A stretch of 28,652 bases of DNA, from contig PDIM01000046.1 in the NCBI GenBank assembly GCA_002811675.1, positions 1 to 28,652 on the forward strand, read 5' to 3'. The notes beneath the pieces are model-generated. The model was not told where the DNA came from. It ran no database searches and saw nothing but the letters and a program-made list of their open reading frames with translations. Made by a program: the position numbers and the translations under genes. Of the stretch, positions 15,141-24,304 are shown piece after piece (position 1 is the stretch's first letter; every line of letters begins with the position of its first letter). This DNA is from Ichthyosporea sp. XGB-2017a (lineage: Eukaryota; Opisthokonta; Ichthyosporea).

Positions 15141-17451
15141 AAATGCAGAAGAGCAGGGGATTACCCTGGAGATGCAAGAGAATGGAGTGGCAGTTGTGAG
15201 GTTTAACGCCCCTAATGCAAAAGTGAACACATTGGGTACAGAGTTACAAGCGCAGGTAGAGGATATATTGAATACCATCGACCGTGATGGAAATGAAGAA
15301 AAAGATTACGTTACCGTTGACTCCGAGAAATGCAAGTCCCGAAAATGCATTGCTGTGGTAATTATCTCCTCCAAACCTGATACATTCATCGCCGGAGCAG
15401 ACGTCAAAATGCTTAATGGGTGTGAAACTGCTGAAGCGTGTGCTGCACTGGCTTCATATGGCCAGCAAATGTTCAACAGGATCTCTGCCCAATCACGACC
15501 CGTTGTTGTTGCTATTCACGGAACTGCTCTCGGAGCCGGACTCGAAATGGCAATGTCAGCACATTATCGAATTGCCACCAACCATCCGAAGACACAGCTC
15601 GGCTTGCCCGAGGTCAAGTTGGGACTATTTCCGGGAGCAGGAGGCACTCAGCGTTTACCGAGATTGATTGGATTAACGGAGGCATTGCCAATGATCTTGA
15701 GTGGCTCAAACTGCAGTGCAAGTAAGGCGTTGGCATTGGGATTGGTTAATGAATTGGTGGATCTGGGGGGAAGAGAAGGAACAGAGGCGATTGGCTTTCT
15801 CGAAAGCCATGCAGTGGAGTGTGCAAGGCAATTAGCGTGTGGAGAACTTGAACCCAGACCAGATGTGAAAACGGAATGGAGTGTTCGTGGGATATTAAGA
15901 TGGTTGACGAATGATGTGTGGCCTGTGCGTGAATTTGTTTTGTGGCAGGCGGCCAAGAGTGTCCTGGCGAAGACGGGTGGTCATTATCCATCACCATTGG
16001 CTGCCATTGACGTGATACGAATTGGGCTGGAACAAGGAATGGAGGCCGGATTGCAAGCGGAGGCTGCCAAATTCGGAGAAATGTCCCAAACACCCCAGGC
16101 AAAGTCGTTGATGGGGCTATTCTTCATCCAGAACGCTTTGAAAAAGAATCAGTTTGCAACTGAATTATCTGAAGTCGCAAATGGCGCAGACAACAAGAGG
16201 CAAGGAAAAGTGGGGGTGGTTGGAGTTGCAGAAATCGGTGCGGGAATAGCATATTCCTGTCTTGTGAAGGGGATGAATGTTGTGATGATATCATCTCGTG
16301 AGGATAGCAAAGTGGGAAATGGACAGCGACTTTTGGGTGTTGATTATATCAAGAGCATATTGGACAAAAGGGTTACTCGCAAAGTGATCAGTGTGCGCGA
16401 GAGAGAAGAAATACTGTCCCGTTTGGAAATTGCTTCCTCATACGAATTTCTTAAAGATTGTGTAGTCGTCTTTGAAGCAACGGACGGTGAAGAGCTCAAG
16501 TCGCGCCTGGACACCTTTCGAGAAGTAGAATCGAATGTAAGCTCTGACTGTGTGATCGCAACAACGACGTGCATTCATCCCATTAGTTCATTTGCAAGTA
16601 CTAGTGCCCGGCCAGCCAATGTTGTCGGGATGCGATACTTTGCACCTGTTAATTACTCTATGCTTTTGGAGTTTGTGCCCACAGAGTATACGTCTTTGGA
16701 AGTCAAACGACGTTGTGTTGAGATTGGTCTGGAACAGAGTAAGAGTGTCATTACTGTGAAGGATGGAACAGGCTTCTATACTACACGCTTGCTGGGGATC
16801 ATGCTTGTGGAGACACTGGCCCTCATTGCGGAGGGCGTTGAATATCAAAGAATTGATAAGTGTATGAAGCTTTTTGGGTTTATTGTAGGGCCTGTCACGC
16901 TGATGGATGAACTTGGAATTGATACCGTTTGCTGTATTCTGCAAGAGCTCGGGAAAACCTTTGATAGGGCGAAAGTGGAGGTTGCGCCTTTGAAGGAGAT
17001 GTGCGCAAAGGACCTCCTGGGGAAAAGAACAGGAAGTGGATTTTACAGAACTGCTGGTAAAGAATCCGTGGTCAATAAGAAAACTGTAGAGATTTTCAGT
17101 CATTACGTGACGAACACCCCTCATCTTGTAACTGACAAAGATATCCAAATGCGAATAACCTCTCGCTTTGTTAACGAAGCTCTTTTGTGTCTGCAGGATG
17201 GAGTATTGAAAAGCCCTGAGGATGGCGATGCAGGGGCCGTGTTTGCATTGGGATTCCCACCTTTTCTGGGAGGGCCATTCCGTTATGTAGATGAAATTGG
17301 GGCTGGTACGATTGCCAACATAATGCAAGACTATATCAGTAAAGTCAGTAGTAATCAGAAAGCCTTTAAGGCATGCAAATTGCTAATGGACCGGTCCCAA
17401 CAATTGAGTGGTGATAAATTCTATACGGGAACCGCAGCTAACATCAATTAA
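15118..17451 (+). CDS. Trifunctional enzyme alpha-like: enoyl-CoA hydratase + degenerate 3-hydroxyacyl-CoA dehydrogenase
   Basis: 777 residues, close to the length of mitochondrial HADHA, and colinear with it to the C-terminal GAVFALGFPPFLGGPF. The N-terminal half (about 15-215) is an enoyl-CoA hydratase with the oxyanion-hole glycines (FIAGADVK; ALGAG) and both catalytic glutamates, Glu143 in GLE and Glu165 in LPEV. The second half (about 362-660) has the dehydrogenase fold, but the GxGxxG loop reads G369-V-A371-E-I-G374. The adenosine-ribose Asp is Ser392. The catalytic His is Arg506 in GMRYFAPV, and the catalytic Ser is Cys485. The active-site Glu (518) remains. I infer an active hydratase with a dead dehydrogenase. 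There is no clear mitochondrial presequence or C-terminal SKL. Met4 (15127) has the better initiation context. An AATAAA lies at 17641. Confidence 0.9.
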   Translation: MQNMVTTKNAEEQGITLEMQENGVAVVRFNAPNAKVNTLGTELQAQVEDILNTIDRDGNEEKDYVTVDSEKCKSRKCIAVVIISSKPDTFIAGADVKMLNGCETAEACAALASYGQQMFNRISAQSRPVVVAIHGTALGAGLEMAMSAHYRIATNHPKTQLGLPEVKLGLFPGAGGTQRLPRLIGLTEALPMILSGSNCSASKALALGLVNELVDLGGREGTEAIGFLESHAVECARQLACGELEPRPDVKTEWSVRGILRWLTNDVWPVREFVLWQAAKSVLAKTGGHYPSPLAAIDVIRIGLEQGMEAGLQAEAAKFGEMSQTPQAKSLMGLFFIQNALKKNQFATELSEVANGADNKRQGKVGVVGVAEIGAGIAYSCLVKGMNVVMISSREDSKVGNGQRLLGVDYIKSILDKRVTRKVISVREREEILSRLEIASSYEFLKDCVVVFEATDGEELKSRLDTFREVESNVSSDCVIATTTCIHPISSFASTSARPANVVGMRYFAPVNYSMLLEFVPTEYTSLEVKRRCVEIGLEQSKSVITVKDGTGFYTTRLLGIMLVETLALIAEGVEYQRIDKCMKLFGFIVGPVTLMDELGIDTVCCILQELGKTFDRAKVEVAPLKEMCAKDLLGKRTGSGFYRTAGKESVVNKKTVEIFSHYVTNTPHLVTDKDIQMRITSRFVNEALLCLQDGVLKSPEDGDAGAVFALGFPPFLGGPFRYVDEIGAGTIANIMQDYISKVSSNQKAFKACKLLMDRSQQLSGDKFYTGTAANIN

Positions 17452-18059
17452 CTTTGTGGAGGGGGAGAGAGCTATCTATCCGAGCTAGCTGGCATGCGCT
17501 TGCCCCAGACATTTCCGGCAACGGAAAAGGCGTCGAGGTAGTCAGGACTAAATGTTGGCGCACAATCGGTTCTTGTGCATAACCAGGAGGCATATGTAGT
17601 TCCCCCATTGATATCATTCATAATATTGGTGCCCGATCCTAATAAATAATTTTGTTTCAACTTTGAATGGAAGTTGGAACAAAAGCCTTTTTATGCGAGC
17701 TTCTATGTAGTTTCTACAGATTTCCGATCTTTTTATGGGCCAGATGGTAATATTATTCCTTGATCCAACACTGCAGAGGCCCGGCCCTCGGGGCTCCCCT
17801 TTTATTTGTTTTTTTCTTGCAAGGTATTTATTTACTTCAGTTTGTTGTTTTTATTCAATTGGAGATTTGTTTGGCTGTTGTTTGTTTGGCTGTTGATGTT
17901 TTCAGTGTTTCTGACAAACATTGGATCTTAAGTAGTTGGCGCATATGAGTCTCTAGCTCCAGCGCAGTGAACCCATCTCGTGCAGTGCTGACAGCTCGTC
18001 TTTTTCTCTTTTTTTGTTAGTTCATTTACTTGGTCCGTTTTTGTTTTTGTTGTTAAGCC
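17452..18059. other. Intergenic region between the HADHA-like and GalE genes
   Basis: AATAAA at 17641-17646 is the probable polyadenylation signal of the upstream gene. A 15-bp unit (TTTGTTTGGCTGTTG) is duplicated at 17866-17895. The DNA before the epimerase ATG is T-rich. A hydrophobic 62-codon frame at 17760-17948 follows from T-richness and is not called. Confidence 0.6.
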
Positions 18060-19694
18060 ATGCCTCATAATCATAGGAGCTCATATTCTTCTTATGTCGC
18101 AATCACACATCCATACTCCTCCCACAGTCAAAACTGCAATCCTTCCAGCCCCCAGCAGCAGCAACACCTCAATAGTCCTCCACGTCCCCTGGGTGAGTCT
18201 GAAAGTCTACACTGTGATTTCTCCCACCCTTTCCCAAAAAGAACATTGACTCCCCCAACTTCCCCGTTAGCTTGCTCTATCAAAAGCCTCGCTGCTCCTC
18301 ACCCCATCAACTGCCCTCTTGTGCCTGCTTCCCGCCTCAAGGACACGTGCTATCCACCATTAAGTTGCGTAACAGGTGCCTCAGGAGACAGGAGCCCTTT
18401 ATCTTCCTTGCCTAGATTTGTTCTTTCCTGTAAATATCGCTACCCATTCTTGCTCCCCTTTTTGATACTTGTGATAATCGCAGGGTTTGCTCTCTGTCTA
18501 GTTACAGCTACTTCTTCATATGATAGCCACTTCCTGTGTAAGAATAATCAGCCAAGAACTCTTCAGGAGGTATTGCTGTCCACTCCGGCACCCGATATGT
18601 CTCCACGGGGTTATGCTGCTAGCGAAATGAGGAAAAAAGTGTTACTGACTGGTGGGACGGGGTATATTGGTTCGCACACGTGCTTGGAAATTTTGTCCGA
18701 GGGCTGGGAGGTCATTGTTGTGGACAATTTTGGGAATTCCAATCGAGAGAGTATCCGTAGGATTGAGGAGTTGACCGGGCAAAGTATTACCGTGGAAAGA
18801 CTGGATTTGCGAGACCCTGAGGCTGTGGATGCTTTTTTTGCGAAATATCATGATCAAATTGACACTGTTGTGCACTTCGCGGGTTTAAAGGCTGTGGGTG
18901 AGTCTGTAGAGGAGCCTTTGCTGTACTACGAAAACAATATTGGAGGAACTGTGAATTTGCTCCGAGTGATGGAAAAATACAATTGCCGCAATATCGTATT
19001 TTCCTCTTCCGCTACTGTGTATGGCCAGCCTGAATTTCTGCCTATTACAGAAGATCATCCGCTTCACCCAACAAACCCGTATGGGCGAACAAAGTACATG
19101 ATTGAACAAATTATGATGGATGTTGCAAATTCAAAGAAAGGGAAAAGACCCGCTGGTGGGGGGCATTTGGACCAGTGGAATATTGTTCTTCTTCGCTACT
19201 TCAACCCCGTTGGTGCGCATTCGTCTGGGCGTATCGGAGAAGATCCAAGAGGGGTTCCAAATAACCTTATGCCGTTTGTTGCTCAAGTTGCTGTGGGGAT
19301 GAGGCCTCATGTAAATGTGTTTGGGAATGCATATGATACACCCGATGGGACGGGTGTAAGGGATTACATCCACGTTGTAGACCTCGCAAAGGGCCACGTT
19401 GCGGCTATTAGGCATGCAAGGGAAGATAACTGTGGCTTGGTGCAGTATAACTTGGGTACCGGTGTGGGTTATTCGGTATTGGAAATGATTCGCGCCATGG
19501 AGCGTGCTAGTGGTGTTACTATTCCATACAAAGTTGTATCACAAAGGGCTGGGGATGTTGCAATGATGTACGCTGATGCCACAAAGGCAGAAATTGGCTT
19601 GCGATGGAAAGCCACCCAAGGCCTTGATAAAATGTGTGAAGACCTATGGAGGTGGCAATCCAATAATCCAAATGGATATGAAACTGCAGATTGA
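18060..19694 (+). CDS. galE: UDP-glucose 4-epimerase with membrane-anchoring N-terminal extension
   Basis: 544 residues. Residues 191-540 are a complete GalE-type short-chain dehydrogenase: the NAD loop TGGTGYIG (197-204), catalytic Ser317 in SSSATVYG, and Tyr341 with Lys345 in NPYGRTK. The family's RYFNPVGAH and GDGTGVRDYIHVVDLA stretches follow (the latter starts with DG at 429). It interconverts UDP-glucose and UDP-galactose in the Leloir pathway. The unusual part is residues 1-190: a Ser/Pro-rich, Gln-containing segment and a strong membrane span at about 128-152. No Met occurs between 1 and 180, so the span is made only if translation starts at 18060. Starting at Met190 (18627, A at -3) gives a soluble enzyme of normal length. 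Both forms may exist. An AATAAA lies at 19861. Confidence 0.9.
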   Translation: MPHNHRSSYSSYVAITHPYSSHSQNCNPSSPQQQQHLNSPPRPLGESESLHCDFSHPFPKRTLTPPTSPLACSIKSLAAPHPINCPLVPASRLKDTCYPPLSCVTGASGDRSPLSSLPRFVLSCKYRYPFLLPFLILVIIAGFALCLVTATSSYDSHFLCKNNQPRTLQEVLLSTPAPDMSPRGYAASEMRKKVLLTGGTGYIGSHTCLEILSEGWEVIVVDNFGNSNRESIRRIEELTGQSITVERLDLRDPEAVDAFFAKYHDQIDTVVHFAGLKAVGESVEEPLLYYENNIGGTVNLLRVMEKYNCRNIVFSSSATVYGQPEFLPITEDHPLHPTNPYGRTKYMIEQIMMDVANSKKGKRPAGGGHLDQWNIVLLRYFNPVGAHSSGRIGEDPRGVPNNLMPFVAQVAVGMRPHVNVFGNAYDTPDGTGVRDYIHVVDLAKGHVAAIRHAREDNCGLVQYNLGTGVGYSVLEMIRAMERASGVTIPYKVVSQRAGDVAMMYADATKAEIGLRWKATQGLDKMCEDLWRWQSNNPNGYETAD

Positions 19695-20304
19695 AAAGAA
19701 GGAAATTATTTTCCTTCAGCACTGCCAATATTTTAATGTTTTCGTAGGCCCGAACTTAAATGATGCCGTGTGTAATGATGATGACAACCCCATTTGACTG
19801 CTGTTGCTGAAAGTGAAGCTTTAGTGTGTGTAAGAGTGCATATATGCAGTGAACTGCAACAATAAATCAAAGCTGAATAACCATGCTGCCTGTTTGTTAT
19901 CACGTGCTACAATGGATAAAAACCTAAAAACCTTTGATTTGTGCACAATATGAATAATAAAATAATAGCACTTTTTAATTTGGCGCGAAAAATAGTACAG
20001 AAAAAATTAGAAACTAAAAATAGTTTATGCGCTATTATAATAAAATTTTGGCACAAAGAAAAAAAAATAAACACAACACTTTGGAAAATTTTCTTTGTTG
20101 TGGTTTTTTTCTTCTCGTTCTGCTTTTCGTAGTAATATACACACCTATGCCCTGCAGTGGATTCTTTGCTGGGGACGAGGTGATAATTGACTAGGTAGAA
20201 GCTGATTTGATTTAAATTAAGTAGTGCAAGGTGTATAGAGAGAGGAAAGGAACAAGTAACCAGAAAAAAGAAAAAAGAAGAATATTTTGTTAACGAAAGT
20301 AAGT
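19695..20304. other. Intergenic region between GalE and the ankyrin gene
   Basis: AATAAA at 19861-19866 follows the epimerase stop by about 165 bases. The rest is AT-rich with runs of A and T near 20040-20130 and no credible gene. CACGTG occurs at about 19902. GTAAGT at 20297-20302 touches the ankyrin start codon. Confidence 0.6.
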
Positions 20305-21324
20305 ATGGGCTCGGTATTCTCGACCAAATCCAAAACAACAGGAAGTGCAGGTGAACTCCTGGAAGCCTGTAGGGACGGCAATATGCCCTTAATTAAAACC
20401 CTTCTGCAGGAGGGACAAGAAATCAACCCGTCTTACCGGCTGAGTATCTTCTCACTGCAGAACGAGCCTGATCTTCCGCCATCTCCTCTGGCTGTTGCAG
20501 CACAGCATGGGCGTCTAGAGGCGGTCAAGTACCTGGTGGGAAAAGGAGCCGAGGTGGAGCCTGATATGACCCAACATCCCCTCATTTTAGCGGCTGGTGC
20601 GGGCCACATTGAGGTGGTAGAGTACTTGGTGAAGGAGGCGGGTGCTAATGTCAATGCAGTAGTGTTCAAGCAGCACACGGCCATGCGATATGCGTGTCTG
20701 AAAGATAATCAGAAGATGGTCCAGGTCCTGCTGGATAATGGGGCCTTGATTAATAACGAGCCAAAGTTGTTTAAGAACACTTATGTGATGGCAGATATGA
20801 ACGGAGGTACTAAGCAGCCGCCTCCTGCGGTGGATATTTACTACAGCCCACTACATTGTGCCGTGAGTGCGGGTAAGAAGGGGATGGTGAAGTTTCTTAT
20901 TGAAAAGGGTGCCAAAGTGAACCAGTTAGGGATTGATTTCCACTGGTCCAAAGAAGCCCCTGCTGTGTTGTATACCCCACTGCAGCTTGCCATTCATAAT
21001 GGACATAATGAGGTTGCCAAGGTCCTCATCAAGTCAAAAGCAAAAGTGAATTATGAGGATGAGCAGATCTGTATCCCTTTTGTGGGTTCTCCCTTGTGGA
21101 TGGCAGCATATAAAGGCAATGAAGAGATGGTTAAAATACTCGCTGGGAATAGGAAGGCCAATGTATTCTACACCAGTGATGTGGGCATTGATCCTGTTAC
21201 AAAGGCTCCCAGTGAGAAAATGACACCACAGCAGGTGGCATCGCATATGGAATACCCTGAATTGGCGAGATATTTGGAGATAATAGTGAACCAACAGAAC
21301 GAGGGTAAGTTGAGGTATCTTTGA
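20305..21324 (+). CDS. Ankyrin-repeat protein with N-myristoylation signal
   Basis: The ATG at 20305 is chosen; the frame extends upstream only from a TTG. The 339-residue product begins Met-Gly-Ser-Val-Phe-Ser, a good N-myristoylation signal (Gly2, Ser6), followed by basic residues, so membrane association is likely. About seven ankyrin repeats follow, near residues 14-42, 59-88, 91-119, 124-152, 180-209, 223-252 and 262-292, with a degenerate last one near 306-328. The clearest have the SPLHCAVSAG and TPLQLAIHNGH type of helix start. A 25-residue loop with Pro-rich sequence (153-178) divides the array. No catalytic domain is present; it is a binding scaffold, partner unknown. The last codons contain GGTAAGT (21304-21310), a good splice donor, and a pyrimidine run ending in CAG follows at about 21385, so an alternative C-terminus is possible. 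An AATAAA lies at about 21474. Confidence 0.85.
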   Translation: MGSVFSTKSKTTGSAGELLEACRDGNMPLIKTLLQEGQEINPSYRLSIFSLQNEPDLPPSPLAVAAQHGRLEAVKYLVGKGAEVEPDMTQHPLILAAGAGHIEVVEYLVKEAGANVNAVVFKQHTAMRYACLKDNQKMVQVLLDNGALINNEPKLFKNTYVMADMNGGTKQPPPAVDIYYSPLHCAVSAGKKGMVKFLIEKGAKVNQLGIDFHWSKEAPAVLYTPLQLAIHNGHNEVAKVLIKSKAKVNYEDEQICIPFVGSPLWMAAYKGNEEMVKILAGNRKANVFYTSDVGIDPVTKAPSEKMTPQQVASHMEYPELARYLEIIVNQQNEGKLRYL

Positions 21325-21473
21325 AAATCTCCAAAGAGCGAGGCCGTTCTTCTCTCTTTTTTTATTCTCTTCCTTCCTTCCTTCAGTTTTTTTATTTTAT
21401 TCATTGTTGTTGCTTAGCTTTCCCCCAATTGATCAACCTCATGATGACTTACAGCTCCCATTCTGTTTAGAAT

Positions 21474-21554
21474 AATAAAGACCGCTTTCCAGAGCAATTG
21501 AAAAAAAATACGTAAGCCACTTAACTACATAACGAATATCTTGGAACTTTTATT
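21474..21554. terminator. Convergent polyadenylation signals of the ankyrin and RhoGAP genes
   Basis: AATAAA at about 21474-21479 on the plus strand lies 150 bases after the ankyrin stop. TTTATT at 21549-21554 is AATAAA on the minus strand, 13 bases beyond the RhoGAP stop. Confidence 0.5.
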
Positions 21555-21566
21555 CCTTCTTTTAAA

Positions 21567-23746
21567 TTAAGAATTGTTAAATATTTCCATGCAGGTTGGT
21601 CTTTTACTTTTTGTTCCCAGACTTTTTAAAGCCTTAATGACAGCTTCATCGCATTCTTCATCATCTTCTTCTGGCTGTTCAACTTTTGCCTTGTCCTTTG
21701 CAATGAATTTCTCCTCTTCCCATATATCTTCATTGTACCCATCGACCATATAAGGTTCACATTCCGAAAATGTATACTCGTTTTCGTGCGAGATTTCTGA
21801 AGAAACTATATCCCCTTTTAACTGCATCGTCTCATCGTAATAAATATCGCACATGTATGGTTCACATTCAACAGGGAACGTATCATTGGTACCAAGTTTG
21901 CTATGAACACATATTGACGAAGAGCTTCTGCTGTGTGAGGCCGCTGCTGCTGTAGTTGGTTTACTTGTATCGATGCTTTGAATAGACTCGCTCGGACTGT
22001 CCCAGACAGAGTTCAAAAGCTCTTTTGGTGTGTGGAATAAATATTCAACGTTGCCAATCATCATTTCTACAACTGTGGCACCCTTTTGATGAAGTTCTAG
22101 TTGGGAATGCAACCCTGATTTGGTGTCAGAATTCTTTTTAAGAGACCCAAACTTTGTCATTCTGGTTAAAGTTGCAAATTTTGACTTGGCTTTTGGAAGA
22201 CTTTCGCGTAGAATATTTGGTGCGAAAACTAGGGACAAATTTTTGGTGGTCATCTTATTGCTTCGTACAGTTTCGCTTTTCAGTGACTGTGTGGACGCAG
22301 AAGATATCGGAGACATGTTCCCCGTGGTTGTTGAAGAAATGACCACATGCTCTCCAGAAAATGAACTAACCTTTTGCAAAAATAGTAGAAGCCCTTCAAG
22401 GCATCGACGATTTGCTTCTGGCATTAGCTGACAAAGTGCTCGAAGTACATTTACCATTTCGTCCCTGTCAGCAAATCCCCCAGCGGCCTCAAAAAAAGGC
22501 TGCAACTCTATGGTACACAATGGCTCTTGGAGCTGAAGCAGGAAACTCTTCACCACCCCTGCCACATCGTGGATACTATACTCATCCCAATCCACGGAAC
22601 TGCTACCGTTTTCTTCTAGCTCAATCAAAAGTTCTTTTACTTTCCTGGAATTTCCGGAAACTCGAAAAAGCCCTTCAGTATCCAACCCCCGTTTGTTCAT
22701 TTGGTCGAAGGCTATCTCCAAGATGCGAGGGAGGGGTGGCAAAGACTCCAAACCCATTTTTTGCATATCTTGCATCAAAATATTGTGCAAAAGTTTCTTT
22801 CCGCTTTGGGAATTCTTGATTTTTTGCTTTGGTGAATTCGCGAAGGAATCTGCCGACTGCAAGGATATACAGCTTTTGTTACTCTTAAGAGAGAATGTCG
22901 AAGAAGATACTGACCCGGGTAGAACTGCATATTTGAGCAGCTTTTTACGCATTGATGGTGGAAGATGAACCAATGCATCATCTGACCCAGGAAGACTTTT
23001 AACCAAAACCCTTCGCAATGCCACATAGTCTGACACTGTTAGCGAATTAATATGGTAGGAGGGCTTGTTCAAGTATCGAGTTGTTGTTGGCATTCCCTCT
23101 CCGTGACACTCATCAGTTCTTTTGTTCTAATTTTGTTTAATTCAACATGCAAAGTATAACAAAAGAAAAATTAGAAAATAATTAGCAAAACTAATTGCAT
23201 ACACATGACAAACTATTTCTTATTACTTTGCTTTAGTCTACTCACTTTGTGCTTTCCCCACTTTTCCGGCGCAAGTCGCCTCAAACTCTTTGCCATTGTT
23301 TTGTTGAGAGTTCGAAATTTTGATTTTTTTTTCTTCTGAGTAGTTGACGGGGCCATCACAATCACCGCTTCCCTTTCAGCATCCTCCTTTTCACTCTGCT
23401 CTGTTGTGCACTCCGAAGATATCGCAGAAATATCTCCTGTAGACGCAGTCGAAGACATTTCAGTCTCCTCCTCTGTTAATCCAAAACTGTTACTCTTTGT
23501 CTTTTTTAACGTCATAAACGCAGCTAATGACTTTTTCAAATGTCTTGCGCCCTTTCTCCCAAAGCTCCCAAAGTAATTATTCGGCTGTTTCCCACTCACC
23601 CCACTTTCATCCCGCTTGTGGCTCCCGTGTACCCCATAGTCTCTTGTCACGTCCTTGTTATCTTCACTGACTCTCTGTACATCTGCGTCACAACACACGT
23701 CCCCTTCCTCCTTCATCTGAACTGTTTCCACAGCAGCACTCATCAT
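21567..23746 (-). CDS. RhoGAP-domain protein, two exons
   Basis: Two minus-strand exons: 23746-23246 (167 codons from ATG) and 23126-21567. They join in phase across a 119-nt GT-AG intron to give about 686 residues. Exon 1 is charged and Ser-rich with two basic amphipathic stretches (RKGARHLKKSL and KFRTLNKTMAKSLRR), which could bind acidic lipid. Exon 2 carries the RhoGAP domain (about residues 295-530): the arginine finger in GLFRVSGNSRKVKEL, the conserved Lys in KSFLLQLQEPL, and KMTTKNLSLVFAPN with the conserved Asn. The usual Arg of the KxxxR motif is Leu. A Ser/Thr-rich insert of about 30 residues lies before the KMT helix. It should stimulate GTP hydrolysis by a Rho-family GTPase. The acidic C-terminus repeats the motif ECEPYM-x-D twice. 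If exon 2 were used alone, the ATG at 23091-23093 would start it. Confidence 0.8.
23127..23245 (-). other. Intron of the RhoGAP gene (119 nt)
   Basis: The donor AAA|GTGAGT is at 23245 and the acceptor AAAATTAG ends at 23127, both on the minus strand. The intron is AT-rich. Splicing is phase 0 and continues directly into an open stretch (Asn-Lys-Arg-Thr-Asp-Glu) leading to the second frame. Without splicing, exon 1 runs only 10 codons into the intron before a stop. Confidence 0.7.
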
Positions 23747-24304
23747 GAGATTTGAATATGAACACCCCGCTTTTAGTCTGCTTTAGTAATACAATATAGC
23801 CAATTTATGACTAACTCGACTCAGTACTGGACTTTGCCTGCGTAAGTACACAAAATTGCAACTCACCGATTTCAGGATTTGTGATTTGAAAACAAAAAAT
23901 TTCTCCCGGATGACTGAAAACCAATTAATTGCAAACTTAACGAATTAAACGCATAGCCAAAAAGAACAGTCGCAGAGAGCAGAATTAATAAAACTTTAAA
24001 CCACAATTAAAGAAGGAATTAAGCTAAAAAAAGGGAACAAAAAAAAAACAAAAAAAACAAAATAAATAAATCAAAAAAATTGAGGAAATTTTTCAAACCA
24101 ATTTTGGTCAAAAAGAGTAAGGAAAAAATTCCTATAACAAAATAAAAAAATAAGAAAAGAAGTAATTGTTGTTATTTTTGGTTCACACAGAAACTGAACC
24201 AAAGTGTCAAAAACATGTCAAAATGGAGATTCGAAATATTTCTTTCTTTTACTTGATAAAGTTGTTGTTATGTATTTTATTGCTTGATTCGTTTTTTTTT
24301 TTTT
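23747..24304. other. Intergenic region: RhoGAP promoter side and OPT 3' end
   Basis: A-rich runs at 24030-24080 and low complexity throughout. TTTATT at 24276-24281 is a minus-strand AATAAA about 25 bases after the transporter stop. No gene is seen, and no convincing TATA box for the RhoGAP gene. Confidence 0.6.

Noticed and set aside
17760-17948. Hydrophobic 62-codon frame before the GalE gene
   Set aside because: It lies in T-rich DNA, which gives Phe/Leu/Val runs by composition. No conserved feature and no suitable context.
23091-23746. Treating the 177-codon minus-strand frame as a separate gene from the RhoGAP frame
   Set aside because: A donor AAA|GTGAGT and an in-phase acceptor join them. 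The extra codons past the donor run only briefly before a stop.
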